Assembly: GCF_014357575.1 (NCBI RefSeq)
Contig: NZ_JACONW010000042.1
Coordinates: forward strand, 1 to 41,865
Length of the DNA stretch: 41,865 bases
Source: Pseudomonas folii
GTDB taxonomy: Bacteria > Pseudomonadota > Gammaproteobacteria > Pseudomonadales > Pseudomonadaceae
Direction of reading: 5' to 3'
Below the pieces are notes generated by a model. The model did not search any database. It had not been told where the DNA came from and worked only from the letters and a program-made list of their open reading frames with translations. Shown piece after piece: positions 10,407 through 19,229 of the stretch (its first letter is position 1; each line of letters starts with the position of its first letter). A program made the translations under genes and the position numbers.

Positions 10407-10536
10407 CTCGGTAGGAGCGAACTTGTTCGCGATCTGGCGCGAAGCGGCAGCAATGGCTGCGCCTCGGTGCATGTGCTGGAATCGGGTCGCTGGATACGAC
10501 TGCTGCGCAGCCGTTCGCGAACAAGTTCGCTCCTAC
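10407..10536. repeat. REP-containing repeat unit, copy 1
   Basis: This 130-base unit has outer inverted arms TAGGAGCGAACTTGTTCGCG / CGCGAACAAGTTCGCTCCTA and a 75-base interior. A second copy starts 179 bases downstream and differs at only three positions, all in the interior. Confidence 0.93.
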
Positions 10537-10585
10537 AGAATCTGGGGCGCCCCACAGATGGATAACATCCCGGCTTCTTGACGGC

Positions 10586-10715
10586 CTCGGTAGGAGCGAA
10601 CTTGTTCGCGATCTGGCGCGAAGCGGCAGCAACGGCCGCGCCTCAGTGCATGTGCTGGAATCGGGTCGCTGGATACGACTGCTGCGCAGCCGTTCGCGAA
10701 CAAGTTCGCTCCTAC
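10586..10715. repeat. REP-containing repeat unit, copy 2
   Basis: Direct repeat of 10407-10536. The three differences are AATGG/AACGG, GGCTGC/GGCCGC and CTCGGTG/CTCAGTG. It fills the end of the 344-base gap between the metQ-like gene and mtgA; no gene is seen in that gap. Confidence 0.93.
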
Positions 10716-10732
10716 CGGTTCGAGTCGGCCCG

Positions 10733-11443
10733 CTAAAACTTGCGGCTGTTATTCAAGCCGAGCAGGTAATCGTCCCCACCCAATTGCTGCATCTGCCGAC
10801 GGATCCAGCTGGCGCGGCCTGCGACGTAACTGGTCGGACGGCTGGCGCTCCATTCTCGGGGGTTGGGCAGTACGGCTGCCAGATAACTGGCCTGCTGCAC
10901 CGAAAGCGCACTGGCATTCACGCCGAAGTGATGCTGCGCCGCCGCCTGCGCGCCGAACACACCGTCATCCCACTCGACGCTGTTCAGATACACCTCAAGG
11001 ATCCGCTGTTTGGACCAGAGGATTTCAATCAGTCCGGTAAACCACGCCTCAAGGCCTTTGCGCAGATAGCTGCGACCCGACCACAGGAACAGGTTCTTGG
11101 AGACTTGCTGGCTCAGGGTGCTGGCACCGCGAATCGAACCACCCATCTCGTTGTGGGCAATGGCTGCCTGAATGGCTTCAACATCAAAACCCCAATGCTC
11201 AGCGAACTTCTGATCTTCGCCCGCGATAACCGCGACCTTCAGGTCATTGGAAATCTTGTCCCATGGCTGCCAGGTGCGCTGCAGATCAATCGGCTTGCCG
11301 TCGACCCACGATTCAATCTTGCGCTCAACCATCAGCGCTGTGCCCGGTGGCGGCACGAAGCGGAAGATCAGGACCAGCAACACGCTGCCCGCTGCAAACC
11401 AGAGCAGGGCTTTGATGACACGACTTACTAGTGAACGCAGCAT
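10733..11443 (-). CDS. mtgA: Monofunctional biosynthetic peptidoglycan transglycosylase
   Basis: MtgA polymerises lipid II into glycan strands at the outer face of the inner membrane. The 236-residue protein has one N-terminal membrane anchor (about residues 12-30) and a single GT51 domain. The catalytic Glu is in EDQKF (76-80). Motif 2 is STLSQQVSKNLFLW, and motif 3 with the second Glu is RILEVYLNSVEWDDGVFG. There is no penicillin-binding domain, so it is not a class A PBP. It is transcribed divergently from the DUF423 gene. Confidence 0.96.
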   Translation of the reverse strand: MLRSLVSRVIKALLWFAAGSVLLVLIFRFVPPPGTALMVERKIESWVDGKPIDLQRTWQPWDKISNDLKVAVIAGEDQKFAEHWGFDVEAIQAAIAHNEMGGSIRGASTLSQQVSKNLFLWSGRSYLRKGLEAWFTGLIEILWSKQRILEVYLNSVEWDDGVFGAQAAAQHHFGVNASALSVQQASYLAAVLPNPREWSASRPTSYVAGRASWIRRQMQQLGGDDYLLGLNNSRKF

Positions 11444-11523
11444 AGAGATGGCTTGGCCGAACCCGTTGAGCGGGCCATTATACAGACCGTGCGCCTTTGG
11501 ACGATTCTTGAACGGAGTTAGTT

Positions 11524-11901
11524 ATGGTTCGTAGCTTTTTAATGTTGGCAGCGTTCTTTGGTTTTACCGGCGTAGCGCTGGGAGCCTTTGCTGCCCATGC
11601 CCTCAAGAGCCGCCTGAGCCCTGAGTATCTGGCGATTTTCCATACCGGTGTGCTTTATCAACTGATCCACGCATTGGCGATTCTGGGCGTGGCGGTGCTG
11701 GCCGCTCAGCTTCCGGGCAGGCTCATGACCTGGGCGGGGTTCTCGTTTGCGCTGGGGATTGTGCTGTTTTCCGGCAGCTTATATATGTTGACCCTGACCG
11801 GCATCAGCAAGCTGGGGATTATTACCCCGTTTGGCGGGTTGGCGTTTCTGGTGGGCTGGGCGTTGCTGGGCTTGACCGCTTGGCGGTTGGGTGGGGTTTG
11901 A
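11524..11901 (+). CDS. DUF423 family inner membrane protein
   Basis: This 125-residue, strongly hydrophobic protein has four predicted membrane segments, which is the usual size for DUF423 (the YgdD-like family). The N-terminal GFTGVALGAFAAHALKSRLSPE is the family signature, with the conserved GAFAAH. GGAG sits six bases before the ATG. It is divergent from mtgA and followed by a REP pair before thiS. Function is not established. Confidence 0.93.
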   Translation: MVRSFLMLAAFFGFTGVALGAFAAHALKSRLSPEYLAIFHTGVLYQLIHALAILGVAVLAAQLPGRLMTWAGFSFALGIVLFSGSLYMLTLTGISKLGIITPFGGLAFLVGWALLGLTAWRLGGV

Positions 11902-11920
11902 TTCTCGTCAGACCACGGAT

Positions 11921-12012
11921 CGGTAGGAGCGAACTTGTTCGCGAGGCGGTTTAGTTGACGAAGTCCATCTATCGCCTGTACTGACGCCTCGCGAACAAGT
12001 TCGCTCCTACCG
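11921..12012. repeat. REP pair, TAGGAGCGAACTTGTTCGCGAGGCG family
   Basis: Perfect 28-base inverted arms (11921-11948, 11985-12012). Each arm also folds through GCGAAC-TT-GTTCGC. The element sits between DUF423 and thiS. Confidence 0.93.
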
Positions 12013-12099
12013 GGTGAGGCCCCACACATCGCTTTACCTTGGTCATACCCGCTGATCGGGCTAGAATGCTCGCCCCAAAAATGATGGCTGCTCCCGCGC

Positions 12100-12300
12100 A
12101 TGCACATTCAGTTGAACGGTGAACCCTTTGAATTGCCGGACGGCGCGACCGTTCTGGCATTGCTGACCCGCCTCGATCTTGTCGGGCGTCGAGTCGCAGT
12201 CGAGCTGAATCTGGATATCGTGCCGCGCAGCCAGCATGAGTCCACGGTCCTGAGCGAAGGCGATCAGGTCGAAGTCGTCCACGCGATTGGCGGCGGCTAG
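12100..12300 (+). CDS. thiS: Sulfur carrier protein ThiS
   Basis: This 66-residue ubiquitin-like protein ends in AIGGG, with the C-terminal Gly-Gly that is adenylated and thiocarboxylated to carry sulfur to ThiG for the thiamine thiazole. The MHIQLNGEPFELPDGATVLALL start is typical of the family. No strong ribosome site precedes the ATG. thiG begins 54 bases downstream, consistent with a thiSG unit. Confidence 0.95.
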   Translation: MHIQLNGEPFELPDGATVLALLTRLDLVGRRVAVELNLDIVPRSQHESTVLSEGDQVEVVHAIGGG

Positions 12301-12354
12301 GCTTCGACGTTTTCTGATTCAACTGCAAGACCTCAACTTCCAAGAGGATTTCCA

Positions 12355-13149
12355 ATGAGCAATGTTCGCAGCGACAAGCCGTTTGTACTGGCCGGTCGGA
12401 CTTTCGAGTCGCGCCTGCTGGTGGGTACCGGCAAGTATGTGGATATGGAGCAGACCCGTCTGGCCATCGAAGCGTCGGGTGCCGAGATCGTCACTGTCGC
12501 GGTTCGCCGTACCAACCTGGGCCAAAACCCGGGTGAGCCGAATCTGCTGGATGTCCTGCCGCCGGATCGCTACACCATCCTGCCGAACACAGCAGGCTGC
12601 TTCGGCGCAATCGAGGCGGTGCGCACCTGTCGCCTGGCGCGTGAACTGCTCGATGGCAAAAATCTGGTCAAGCTGGAAGTCCTGGCGGATCAGAAAACCC
12701 TGTTCCCTAACGTCATCGAAACCCTCAAGGCCGCCGAAGTGCTGGTCAAGGAAGGCTTCGACGTGATGGTTTACACCAGTGATGATCCGATCATTGCGCG
12801 TCAGCTGGCTGAAATCGGCTGCATCGCAATCATGCCGTTGGCCGGCCTGATCGGCAGCGGCCTGGGGATCTGCAACCCCTACAACCTGCAGATCATCCTG
12901 GAAGAAACCAAAGTGCCGGTGCTGGTGGATGCCGGTGTCGGCACTGCATCCGACGCTACCATTGCCATGGAGCTGGGCTGTGAAGCGGTGCTGATGAACT
13001 CGGCCATCGCTCATGCCCAGGACCCGATCCTTATGGGCGCAGCCATGAAGCACGCGGTGATTGCTGGCCGAATGGCTTACCTTGCCGGCCGTATGCCCAG
13101 AAAACTTTACGCCAGCGCGTCTTCGCCGCTGGATGGGTTGATCCGGTAG
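12355..13149 (+). CDS. thiG: Thiazole synthase ThiG
   Basis: ThiG condenses 1-deoxy-D-xylulose 5-phosphate, dehydroglycine and ThiS thiocarboxylate into the thiamine thiazole phosphate. The 264-residue TIM-barrel protein shows the family segments [42 protein letters not shown] (with the Schiff-base Lys), [12 protein letters not shown] and the phosphate-binding [13 protein letters not shown]. The start follows AGAGGA. It pairs with thiS upstream. A REP pair separates it from trmB. Confidence 0.97.
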   Translation: MSNVRSDKPFVLAGRTFESRLLVGTGKYVDMEQTRLAIEASGAEIVTVAVRRTNLGQNPGEPNLLDVLPPDRYTILPNTAGCFGAIEAVRTCRLARELLDGKNLVKLEVLADQKTLFPNVIETLKAAEVLVKEGFDVMVYTSDDPIIARQLAEIGCIAIMPLAGLIGSGLGICNPYNLQIILEETKVPVLVDAGVGTASDATIAMELGCEAVLMNSAIAHAQDPILMGAAMKHAVIAGRMAYLAGRMPRKLYASASSPLDGLIR

Positions 13150-13175
13150 CGGCGCCCCGTAACAAATGACCAACT

Positions 13176-13244
13176 GGTAGGAGTCAACGTGTTGGCGAGG
13201 TGGTTTGCCAGATACGCCGCCTCGCTAACGAGTTAGCTCCTACC
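13176..13244. repeat. Diverged REP pair
   Basis: Arms GGTAGGAGTCAACGTGTTGGCGAGG and CCTCGCTAACGAGTTAGCTCCTACC lie between thiG and trmB. The right arm folds through GCTAAC-GA-GTTAGC and the left through GTCAAC-GT-GTTGGC, so the arms have drifted apart while each keeps a hairpin. Confidence 0.85.
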
Positions 13245-13293
13245 ACAAACGCATTCCAACTCAGATGTACGCGTTGTTTGATGAGATTTTTTG

Positions 13294-14028
13294 ATGACTG
13301 ATCCAGACGTTCCAAACCCAGAGCTGCCTGTTGCCGAAGAAGGCGAAGAGCGCCAGCACCGTCGTATCAAGAGTTTCGTGATGCGCGCCGGTCGCATGAC
13401 TGAAGGCCAGCAGCGTGGTCTGGACCAAGGTCGTCCACTGTATGTGCTGCCGTTGACCGACGCACCGGTGGATTACGATCAGGTGTTCGGTCGCTCTGCG
13501 CCGCGCACGCTGGAAATTGGTTTCGGCATGGGCCACTCACTGCTGGAAATGGCAGCGGCTGCGCCGGATCAGGATTTCATCGGTGTTGAAGTGCACTATC
13601 CGGGTGTTGGCGCGCTGCTCAACGGCGTGCTGACTCAGGGCCTGACCAACGTACGGGTCTACGATTGCGACGCGATTGAAGTGCTTAACCGTTGCATCGC
13701 CGATAACAGCCTCGACCGTCTGATGCTGTTCTTCCCGGACCCATGGCACAAGAGCCGCCACCACAAGCGCCGCATCGTACAGCCCGCATTTGCCGAACTG
13801 GTGCGCAGCAAGCTCAAGGTCGGCGGTGTTCTGCACATGGCCACTGACTGGGAACCGTATGCCGAATTCATGCTGGAAGTGATGAACATCGCGCCGGGCT
13901 ATCGCAACCAGGCCGAAGACGGCAAATGCGTGCCACGACCAGCGGAGCGTCCGATCACCAAGTTCGAACGCCGTGGTGAGCGTTTGGGGCATGGGGTTTG
14001 GGATTTGAAATTTGAGAAGGTGGATTAA
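13294..14028 (+). CDS. trmB: tRNA (guanine(46)-N7)-methyltransferase TrmB
   Basis: TrmB places m7G at position 46 of the tRNA variable loop. The ATG at 13294 gives 244 residues; an in-frame TTG directly before it is the only nearer alternative. Motifs seen are the SAM-binding [14 protein letters not shown], the family segment [21 protein letters not shown] with the catalytic Asp, and the C-terminal [17 protein letters not shown]. Length is normal. It is followed by a REP pair and convergent to the DUF3392-hemW-rdgB unit. Confidence 0.97.
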   Translation: MTDPDVPNPELPVAEEGEERQHRRIKSFVMRAGRMTEGQQRGLDQGRPLYVLPLTDAPVDYDQVFGRSAPRTLEIGFGMGHSLLEMAAAAPDQDFIGVEVHYPGVGALLNGVLTQGLTNVRVYDCDAIEVLNRCIADNSLDRLMLFFPDPWHKSRHHKRRIVQPAFAELVRSKLKVGGVLHMATDWEPYAEFMLEVMNIAPGYRNQAEDGKCVPRPAERPITKFERRGERLGHGVWDLKFEKVD

Positions 14029-14041
14029 TCCGCCGATCCTC

Positions 14042-14121
14042 CGGTAGGAGCGAACTTGTTCGCGAGGCGATATTCCTGTGTTCGCAGGATCAATGTCTCG
14101 CCAACAAGTTGGCTCCTACCG
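14042..14121. repeat. REP pair with non-matching arms
   Basis: The left arm is CGGTAGGAGCGAACTTGTTCG and the right arm read on the other strand is CGGTAGGAGCCAACTTGTTGG. Each folds perfectly on itself (GCGAAC-TT-GTTCGC and GCCAAC-TT-GTTGGC), but the two arms mismatch at both changed positions. It lies between convergent trmB and the DUF3392 gene. Confidence 0.92.
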
Positions 14122-14134
14122 TTTCTACTGAACG

Positions 14135-14458
14135 TTACTTCCTGTCCGCAACAACCCCGATCAACACCAGCACCACCACCAACACCGGCGCCAGGCTGTA
14201 GTTGTTGAACTGGCTCAGGCCGCGAATCACCCACGGAGTGGCGTAGATCAGTGCCGCGCCGCTGCCGATGGTGACTAGCAAGGCCATCAACGGGATGCGC
14301 AAGGCGCCCGCGAAGCTGCTGATGCGTTGTTCGACCCAGCCTTTGAAGTCACCGCCAAACAACACCAGCAAACAGCCCACCAGGGCGAGAGATATTTCCG
14401 AGAGGTTGCTGCGGCTCCAGCGGGAGATGGTGGCGAGCAGGTCCAGTATCAAATCCAT
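14135..14458 (-). CDS. DUF3392 family membrane protein
   Basis: This 107-residue hydrophobic protein has about three membrane segments (residues 22-36, 55-77, 88-103) and a short charged C-terminus. It matches the size and pattern of DUF3392, a gammaproteobacterial family of unknown function. Its start is only 9 bases after the hemW stop, so it is likely the last gene of the DUF4426-rdgB-hemW-DUF3392 unit. Confidence 0.85.
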   Translation of the reverse strand: MDLILDLLATISRWSRSNLSEISLALVGCLLVLFGGDFKGWVEQRISSFAGALRIPLMALLVTIGSGAALIYATPWVIRGLSQFNNYSLAPVLVVVLVLIGVVADRK

Positions 14459-14467
14459 GCAGGGTCC

Positions 14468-15682
14468 TTAGATAAGAAAATATTGCAGCAGGTCGTTGAG
14501 AAACAACTGACCTTGCGGCGTTGCGACCAATCGGGTCGGATCAGCTTGCAGCAGCCCACGTTGCTCGGCTTGCTGGCGCGCACTGGCCAGCGAATCGAGG
14601 CTTAGACCGGTGCGTTCGAGAAATAATGCAGCGTCCACTCCATTTGTCAGGCGCAGCGCGTTCATCAGGAATTCGAAGGGCAATTCTTCGACGCTGAGCA
14701 GCTTCTCACCGGCCTTGAACGGCTTGGCCGGGTTCAGATAATCCTTCGGCAAGCGGGTCTTCCAGGTGCGTACGATGCGCCCGTCCGGATGGCTGAGCTT
14801 GCCATGGGCTCCGGCACCGATACCGATGAAGTCGCCGAAGCTCCAGTAATTCAGGTTATGCCGCGCCGGTCTGCCGGGTTGCGCATAGGCCGAGACTTCG
14901 TACTGCGCGTAACCGTTTTGCGCCAGCAGCAACTGCCCGGCTTCCTGGATATCCCACAGAATGTCATCTTCCGGCAGCGTCGGCGGCTGGTTCCAGAACA
15001 CAGTGTTCGGCTCCAGCGTCAGCTGATACCAGGACAAATGCGTCGGTTTCAGGTCGATGGCTTGTTGCAGATCGCCCAATGCATCCTCGGGCGATTGATC
15101 CGGCAAGCCGTGCATCAAGTCCATGTTGAAGTTATCAAATCCCGCCTGGCGCGCCATGTCGGCGGCCCGAATGGCTTCATCGCCGTTGTGAATACGCCCC
15201 AGTGCCTTGAGTTTGGCTTCCTGGAAACTCTGGATGCCGATGGACAGGCGATTGATGCCCAGCCCGCGATAGGCGCTGAACTTGACCTGCTCGAAGGTAC
15301 CGGGATTGGCCTCCAGGGTGATTTCGATGTCGCTGGCAAAGCGAATGCGTTGTTCGACACCTTTGAGCAAGCGGCCCAAGGCGTCTGCACTGAACAGGCT
15401 TGGCGTGCCGCCGCCGAAGAAGATCGAACTGAGCTCGCGACCATAAACGTAAGGCAGGTCCAGATCCAGATCGGCCAGCAGCGCATCGATGTACTCCGCT
15501 TCCGGCAGCACAGGGCTGGCGGTGTGGGAGTTGAAGTCGCAGTACGGGCATTTGCGTACGCACCACGGGATATGGATGTACAACGACAACGGCGGCAGTT
15601 GCGGCAAGGCTGTCCTCGGTTCGGTCGATGAGAAACCGGTGGTGCCGAGGAACAGCGGTGTTGCAGGCGTTTCGTGGGTCAT
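14468..15682 (-). CDS. hemW: Radical SAM heme chaperone HemW
   Basis: This 404-residue protein belongs to the radical SAM family once annotated as oxygen-independent coproporphyrinogen oxidase. Members of the HemW branch act as heme chaperones. The cluster motif CVRKCPYC gives Cys 41, 45 and 48. Other family segments are [37 protein letters not shown] and the C-terminal HemN_C-like region. The N-terminus is about 25 residues longer than E. coli HemW. The ATG overlaps the rdgB stop by ATGA. Distinction from true HemN rests on length and the single CxxxCxxC context. Confidence 0.95.
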   Translation of the reverse strand: MTHETPATPLFLGTTGFSSTEPRTALPQLPPLSLYIHIPWCVRKCPYCDFNSHTASPVLPEAEYIDALLADLDLDLPYVYGRELSSIFFGGGTPSLFSADALGRLLKGVEQRIRFASDIEITLEANPGTFEQVKFSAYRGLGINRLSIGIQSFQEAKLKALGRIHNGDEAIRAADMARQAGFDNFNMDLMHGLPDQSPEDALGDLQQAIDLKPTHLSWYQLTLEPNTVFWNQPPTLPEDDILWDIQEAGQLLLAQNGYAQYEVSAYAQPGRPARHNLNYWSFGDFIGIGAGAHGKLSHPDGRIVRTWKTRLPKDYLNPAKPFKAGEKLLSVEELPFEFLMNALRLTNGVDAALFLERTGLSLDSLASARQQAEQRGLLQADPTRLVATPQGQLFLNDLLQYFLI

Positions 15683-16275
15683 TTCAAAGCCAGGCGTTGA
15701 CGCAAGATGGCCATGGCGCGGGCGCGGTGGCTGAGCTGGTTTTTCTCGGCGGGGCTTAGTTCGGCGCTGGAGCAGTCCCGCTCAGGTACCCAGAACAATG
15801 GATCGTAACCGAAACCTTGCTCGCCGCTGGCAGCAGTCAGGATGCGCCCGTGCCAAAGGCCTTCGCAGAGGATCGGCAATGGATCATCGGCGTGACGCAC
15901 CAGCGCCAGTACGCACACGAACTGCGCGCCGCGTTGCTCTTGCGGGACTTCTTTAAGGGCGTCGAGCAATTTGGCGTTGTTGGCGGCATCGCCTTTTCCA
16001 TCGGCATAGCGCGCAGAATAAATGCCCGGTGCGCCGCCCAGAAAATCCACCGCCAGCCCCGAGTCGTCAGCCAGCGCTGGCAACCCTGAAATCCGTGCCG
16101 CGTTGCGGGCTTTGAGAATGGCGTTCTCAACGAACGACAGGCCGGTTTCTTCCGGCTCCACGTTGCTGAATTCGCCGATAGAGCGCAGTTGCACGCTGTC
16201 GCCGAGCATGGCCTGGAGTTCTTTGAGCTTGCCTGCGTTGTGGCTGGCCAATACGAGCTGCGGGAAGGTCATCAT
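15679..16275 (-). CDS. rdgB: dITP/XTP pyrophosphatase RdgB
   Basis: This 198-residue house-cleaning nucleotidase hydrolyses dITP, XTP and ITP to monophosphates, keeping deaminated purines out of DNA and RNA. Family motifs are [16 protein letters not shown] at the N-terminus, [20 protein letters not shown] in the middle, then [12 protein letters not shown] and the C-terminal SHRARAM. It is coupled by ATGA overlaps to the DUF4426 gene upstream and to hemW downstream. Confidence 0.97.
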   Translation of the reverse strand: MMTFPQLVLASHNAGKLKELQAMLGDSVQLRSIGEFSNVEPEETGLSFVENAILKARNAARISGLPALADDSGLAVDFLGGAPGIYSARYADGKGDAANNAKLLDALKEVPQEQRGAQFVCVLALVRHADDPLPILCEGLWHGRILTAASGEQGFGYDPLFWVPERDCSSAELSPAEKNQLSHRARAMAILRQRLALK

Positions 16276-16706
16276 TCGCCTGGATAGAGTTCTTGATTGA
16301 AGCTGAAGGAATGCTTGTCTTGATTCCCGGCTTTCACATCGATGTTGAAGGTGTAGGTTCCGGCTTGTTCAAGCGGGAACTGCGCAATGTAGCTGATCCA
16401 GCCTTTGTCCGTGACTTGCTTGAAGGTCAGAAGCTTTGGGCGTCCGGTCAGGTCCTTGTAGGTGCCTGCCACCACGGACGGCGCTGGCTTGCCCGCCTTG
16501 AGCACGGTGATATTCAGCACGTTCAGCTGTTTGCTGCGGATCAGATCGGATGCTTTCGCCACGTCCGCTGACAAGGTGGTTGAAGCAAAAGCGTTGTAGT
16601 AGACGGTCACGTCGCCGAACGTTTCCTGCCGGTTGGGCTTGGCGTAGTCAGCAGCAAATGCCGACAGGCTCAGGGCGCACATCAACATGATTGCCAGGCG
16701 ATGCAT
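16272..16706 (-). CDS. DUF4426 family periplasmic protein
   Basis: The 144-residue protein starts at the ATG at 16706, where a signal peptide ([20 protein letters not shown]) is obvious and AGGAG precedes the start. The open frame further upstream runs into a REP element. The mature part is a small beta-rich domain that matches DUF4426, found next to metW and rdgB in Pseudomonas. Function is unknown. It is the first gene of the coupled DUF4426-rdgB-hemW-DUF3392 unit. Confidence 0.9.
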   Translation of the reverse strand: MHRLAIMLMCALSLSAFAADYAKPNRQETFGDVTVYYNAFASTTLSADVAKASDLIRSKQLNVLNITVLKAGKPAPSVVAGTYKDLTGRPKLLTFKQVTDKGWISYIAQFPLEQAGTYTFNIDVKAGNQDKHSFSFNQELYPGE

Positions 16707-16722
16707 GGTTACTCTCCTGATT

Positions 16723-16812
16723 TGTTGGAGCGAGGCTTGCCCGCGAATGGGACGACCCGGATACGCAGGCACTCCGCGTTATCGTTCTTCGCGGGCAAGC
16801 CTCGCTCCAACA
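16723..16812. repeat. REP pair, TTGGAGCGAGGCTTGCCCGCGAA family
   Basis: Perfect inverted arms of 25 bases (16723-16747, 16788-16812) lie between metW and the DUF4426 gene. The same family recurs at 35049-35138. Confidence 0.92.
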
Positions 16813-16836
16813 GATCCTGGTCTGGCGGTCCAATCC

Positions 16837-17457
16837 TCAAACCGCGATCTTGTGTTCCTGCAAACCCGGGCTGCTGACCCGATAGATACCGATCTCACCC
16901 AACAGGTTAGGCCATTGTTTGCTGGCCCAGCCGTGCCGATGCTGCTGATCCACTGCCAGCCGATCAATGACCTTGGCGTGGCGGCCACGGCACAGCTCTT
17001 CGAAGTCTTCGAAGGTGCAGAAGTGGATGTTCGGCGTGTTGTACCAGGTGTAAGGCAGGAAGTCCGACACCGGCATCCGGCCTTTGGTCGCCAGATACCA
17101 GCGGCAGCGCCAGTGACCGAAGTTCGGGAAGGTGATGATGCACTGGCGGCCCACGCGGAGCATTTCGTCGAGGATCTTGTCCGGGTAATGCACGGCTTGC
17201 AACGCCTGGGTCATGACTACGATATCGAAGCTGTCGCTGGCAAAGTTGCCCAGGCCCTTGTCCAGGTCCTGCTCGATGACGTTGACGCCCTTGGTGATGC
17301 AGCGGGCAATGTTATCGGCGTCGTTTTCCAGGCCGTAGCCGGTGACTTGCTTGTTGTCGCGCAGCCAGGCCAGCAGTTCGCCGTCGCCGCAACCGAGGTC
17401 GAGCACGCGGCTGCCCGCAGGGATCCATTCTTGGATGATTTCCAGATCGGCTCTCAT
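16837..17457 (-). CDS. metW: Methionine biosynthesis protein MetW
   Basis: MetW is a class I methyltransferase-fold protein found next to metX and needed for full methionine synthesis in several bacteria. Its exact chemistry is unsettled. The start at 17457 (MRADLEII) gives 206 residues, the family length, and lies 7 bases after the metX stop; an ATG at 17475 is inside metX. The SAM-binding motif DLGCGDGE is at residues 20-27. The VIEQDLDKGLGNF and MTQALQAVHYPD segments are MetW-specific. Confidence 0.95.
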   Translation of the reverse strand: MRADLEIIQEWIPAGSRVLDLGCGDGELLAWLRDNKQVTGYGLENDADNIARCITKGVNVIEQDLDKGLGNFASDSFDIVVMTQALQAVHYPDKILDEMLRVGRQCIITFPNFGHWRCRWYLATKGRMPVSDFLPYTWYNTPNIHFCTFEDFEELCRGRHAKVIDRLAVDQQHRHGWASKQWPNLLGEIGIYRVSSPGLQEHKIAV

Positions 17458-17464
17458 GGCGTCC

Positions 17465-18604
17465 TCAAAATACAATTCGGTTCATGTAGCTGGAGAACGC
17501 CTGCAGGTAGCGTGGGATCGGGATCAGGAACGCATCGTGGCCCTGAGGCGCGTCGATCTCCAGATAGCAGACGTTCTTCTTTGCCGCCATCAGTGCGTCC
17601 ACCAGTTCCCGGGAGCGGGCAGGCGAGAAGCGCCAGTCGGTGGTGAACGACATGACGCAGAAGTCTGCGGTCACGTTGGCGAAGGTGGCAGCCAGATTGT
17701 CGTTGAACGCGCCTGCTGGGTCGAAGTAGTCCAGCGCTTTGGTCATCAACAGGTAAGTGTTGGCATCAAAGCGGCCGGAGAACTCTTCACCCTGATAGCG
17801 CAGGTAGCTTTCAACCTGGAATTCCACACTGTGGAAGTCATAGTTGAGCTTCTCGCTTTTCAGGCCGCGACCGAATTTCTCGCCCATGGAGTCATCGGAC
17901 AGATAAGTGATGTGGCCGACCATTCGCGCCAGCATCAGCCCGCGTTTGGGAATGACACCAACCTCCTGGAAGTCGCCGCCATGGAATTCCGGGTCCGAGA
18001 GGATCGCCTGACGCGCCACTTCGTTGAAGGCAATGTTCTGTGCCGACAATTTTGGGGCCGAGGCAATCGCCAGGCAGTGCCGAACCCGATCCGGGTAAGT
18101 CATGGTCCATTGCAGTGCTTGCATGCCGCCCAGACTGCCGCCAACCACAGCTGCCCATTGCTGGATGCCCAGCATGTCAGCGAGCCGCGCCTGGCTGTGT
18201 ACCCAGTCTTCAACGGTCAGGACCGGAAAGTTGGCACCGAAGGGTTTGCCGGTTTCCGGGTTGATACTGCTCGGGCCTGTCGAGCCATTGCAGCCGCCCA
18301 GATTATTCAGGCTGACGACGAAAAAACGGTTGGTATCGATAGGCTTGCCGGGACCGATGCAACTGTCCCACCAACCGGGTTTGCGGTCATCGACGCTGTT
18401 ATAGCCCGCCGCGTGGTGGTGACCGGAAAGGGCATGGCAGATCAACACGGCATTGCTGCGCGCGGCGTTGAGTTGGCCATAGGTTTCATAGATCAGATCG
18501 TAGGCAGGCAACGAGCGGCCACAGGCCAGTGCCAGAGGCTCGCTGAAATGTGCCGTTTGCGGCGTGACTAGACCGACAGAATCTTCGGGAAAGACCGTGG
18601 ACAT
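17465..18604 (-). CDS. metX: Homoserine O-acyltransferase MetX
   Basis: MetX acylates homoserine in the first committed step of methionine synthesis. The 379-residue alpha/beta hydrolase shows the nucleophile elbow GGSLGGMQ with Ser 157. The oxyanion and substrate segments are [12 protein letters not shown] and [14 protein letters not shown], and the C-terminal [12 protein letters not shown] carries the catalytic His. In this family the acyl group is acetyl or succinyl; Pseudomonas enzymes have been reported to prefer succinyl-CoA, but the sequence alone is not decisive here. It forms a two-gene unit with metW. Gene order diverges from what I recall of P. aeruginosa just upstream of it. Confidence 0.96.
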   Translation of the reverse strand: MSTVFPEDSVGLVTPQTAHFSEPLALACGRSLPAYDLIYETYGQLNAARSNAVLICHALSGHHHAAGYNSVDDRKPGWWDSCIGPGKPIDTNRFFVVSLNNLGGCNGSTGPSSINPETGKPFGANFPVLTVEDWVHSQARLADMLGIQQWAAVVGGSLGGMQALQWTMTYPDRVRHCLAIASAPKLSAQNIAFNEVARQAILSDPEFHGGDFQEVGVIPKRGLMLARMVGHITYLSDDSMGEKFGRGLKSEKLNYDFHSVEFQVESYLRYQGEEFSGRFDANTYLLMTKALDYFDPAGAFNDNLAATFANVTADFCVMSFTTDWRFSPARSRELVDALMAAKKNVCYLEIDAPQGHDAFLIPIPRYLQAFSSYMNRIVF

Positions 18605-18700
18605 CGACCCTGCTCTCGCTTAAATGAGGCGTAAGTCTAATGACCACCGGGGGGAGGGGCAACAGAGGAATTCGGTGGGGGCTCAAGGTGGTGCAAAACC

Positions 18701-18890
18701 CTGCGGGAGCTGAGCTTGCTCGCGATAATGACGCCGCGATCCAAAGTGAATCGTGTTCAGCCATATCGAGGCAAGCAGCGCACATCGACCGCTCTGTCCC
18801 GTAGGACCGGCTTTAGCCGGGAGGGCAGCATTTCAGGCGAAGGAAGTTCAGCGGATGTCCCGACTTCCTCCCGGCTAAAGCCGGTCCTGC
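18701..18890. repeat. REP cluster: one single arm plus one full pair
   Basis: A single GAGCTTGCTCGCGAT-type arm lies at 18701-18727 without a partner. A full GTAGGACCGGCTTTAGCCGG pair follows, with arms at 18801-18824 and 18867-18890. Two REP families are thus side by side upstream of metX. Confidence 0.88.
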
Positions 18891-19229
18891 AAGATCAAAA
18901 TCAACCTTGCTGGCGGACATGGAATTTCCCGCGAGAGACGCTTCAGCAGGCAGGGATTGTGTTTCCCATAAATGCTTAACCCGCTGGATGGTGGCCTTTT
19001 GTATGCGTTGAGCGCAAATTTTTATGCACAAGTGGCAGGCCAAAATAACCAAATGGAATGAAATTTCCGGAAACGTTCTCGTCTTTAAGCAAGATCATGT
19101 TTTTAAAAGGTTTTTTATTTAAAAGCCAGCGTACACCTGACCGTTCGGATAAGTAGCCTGCTAAGTAATTAGCACTGCTTCCGATTTTTCATCAACAGAG
19201 TTATCCACAGGGTATTCAGCGGGTGAACG
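18891..19229. other. AT-rich non-coding stretch with a DnaA-box match
   Basis: No gene is supported here. From about 18990 the composition is clearly more AT-rich than the neighbours (TTTTTAAAAGGTTTTTTATTTAAAAG lies in 19098-19125; only described here by position). It contains the small inverted repeat GCTAA-GTAA-TTAGC at 19160-19173 and one perfect DnaA-box match TTATCCACA at 19201-19209. The stretch lies downstream of the methyltransferase and far upstream of metX. Confidence 0.5.

Noticed and set aside
10646..11431. Plus-strand open frame of 261 codons opposite mtgA
   Set aside because: It begins inside a REP copy and runs antisense to all GT51 motifs of mtgA.
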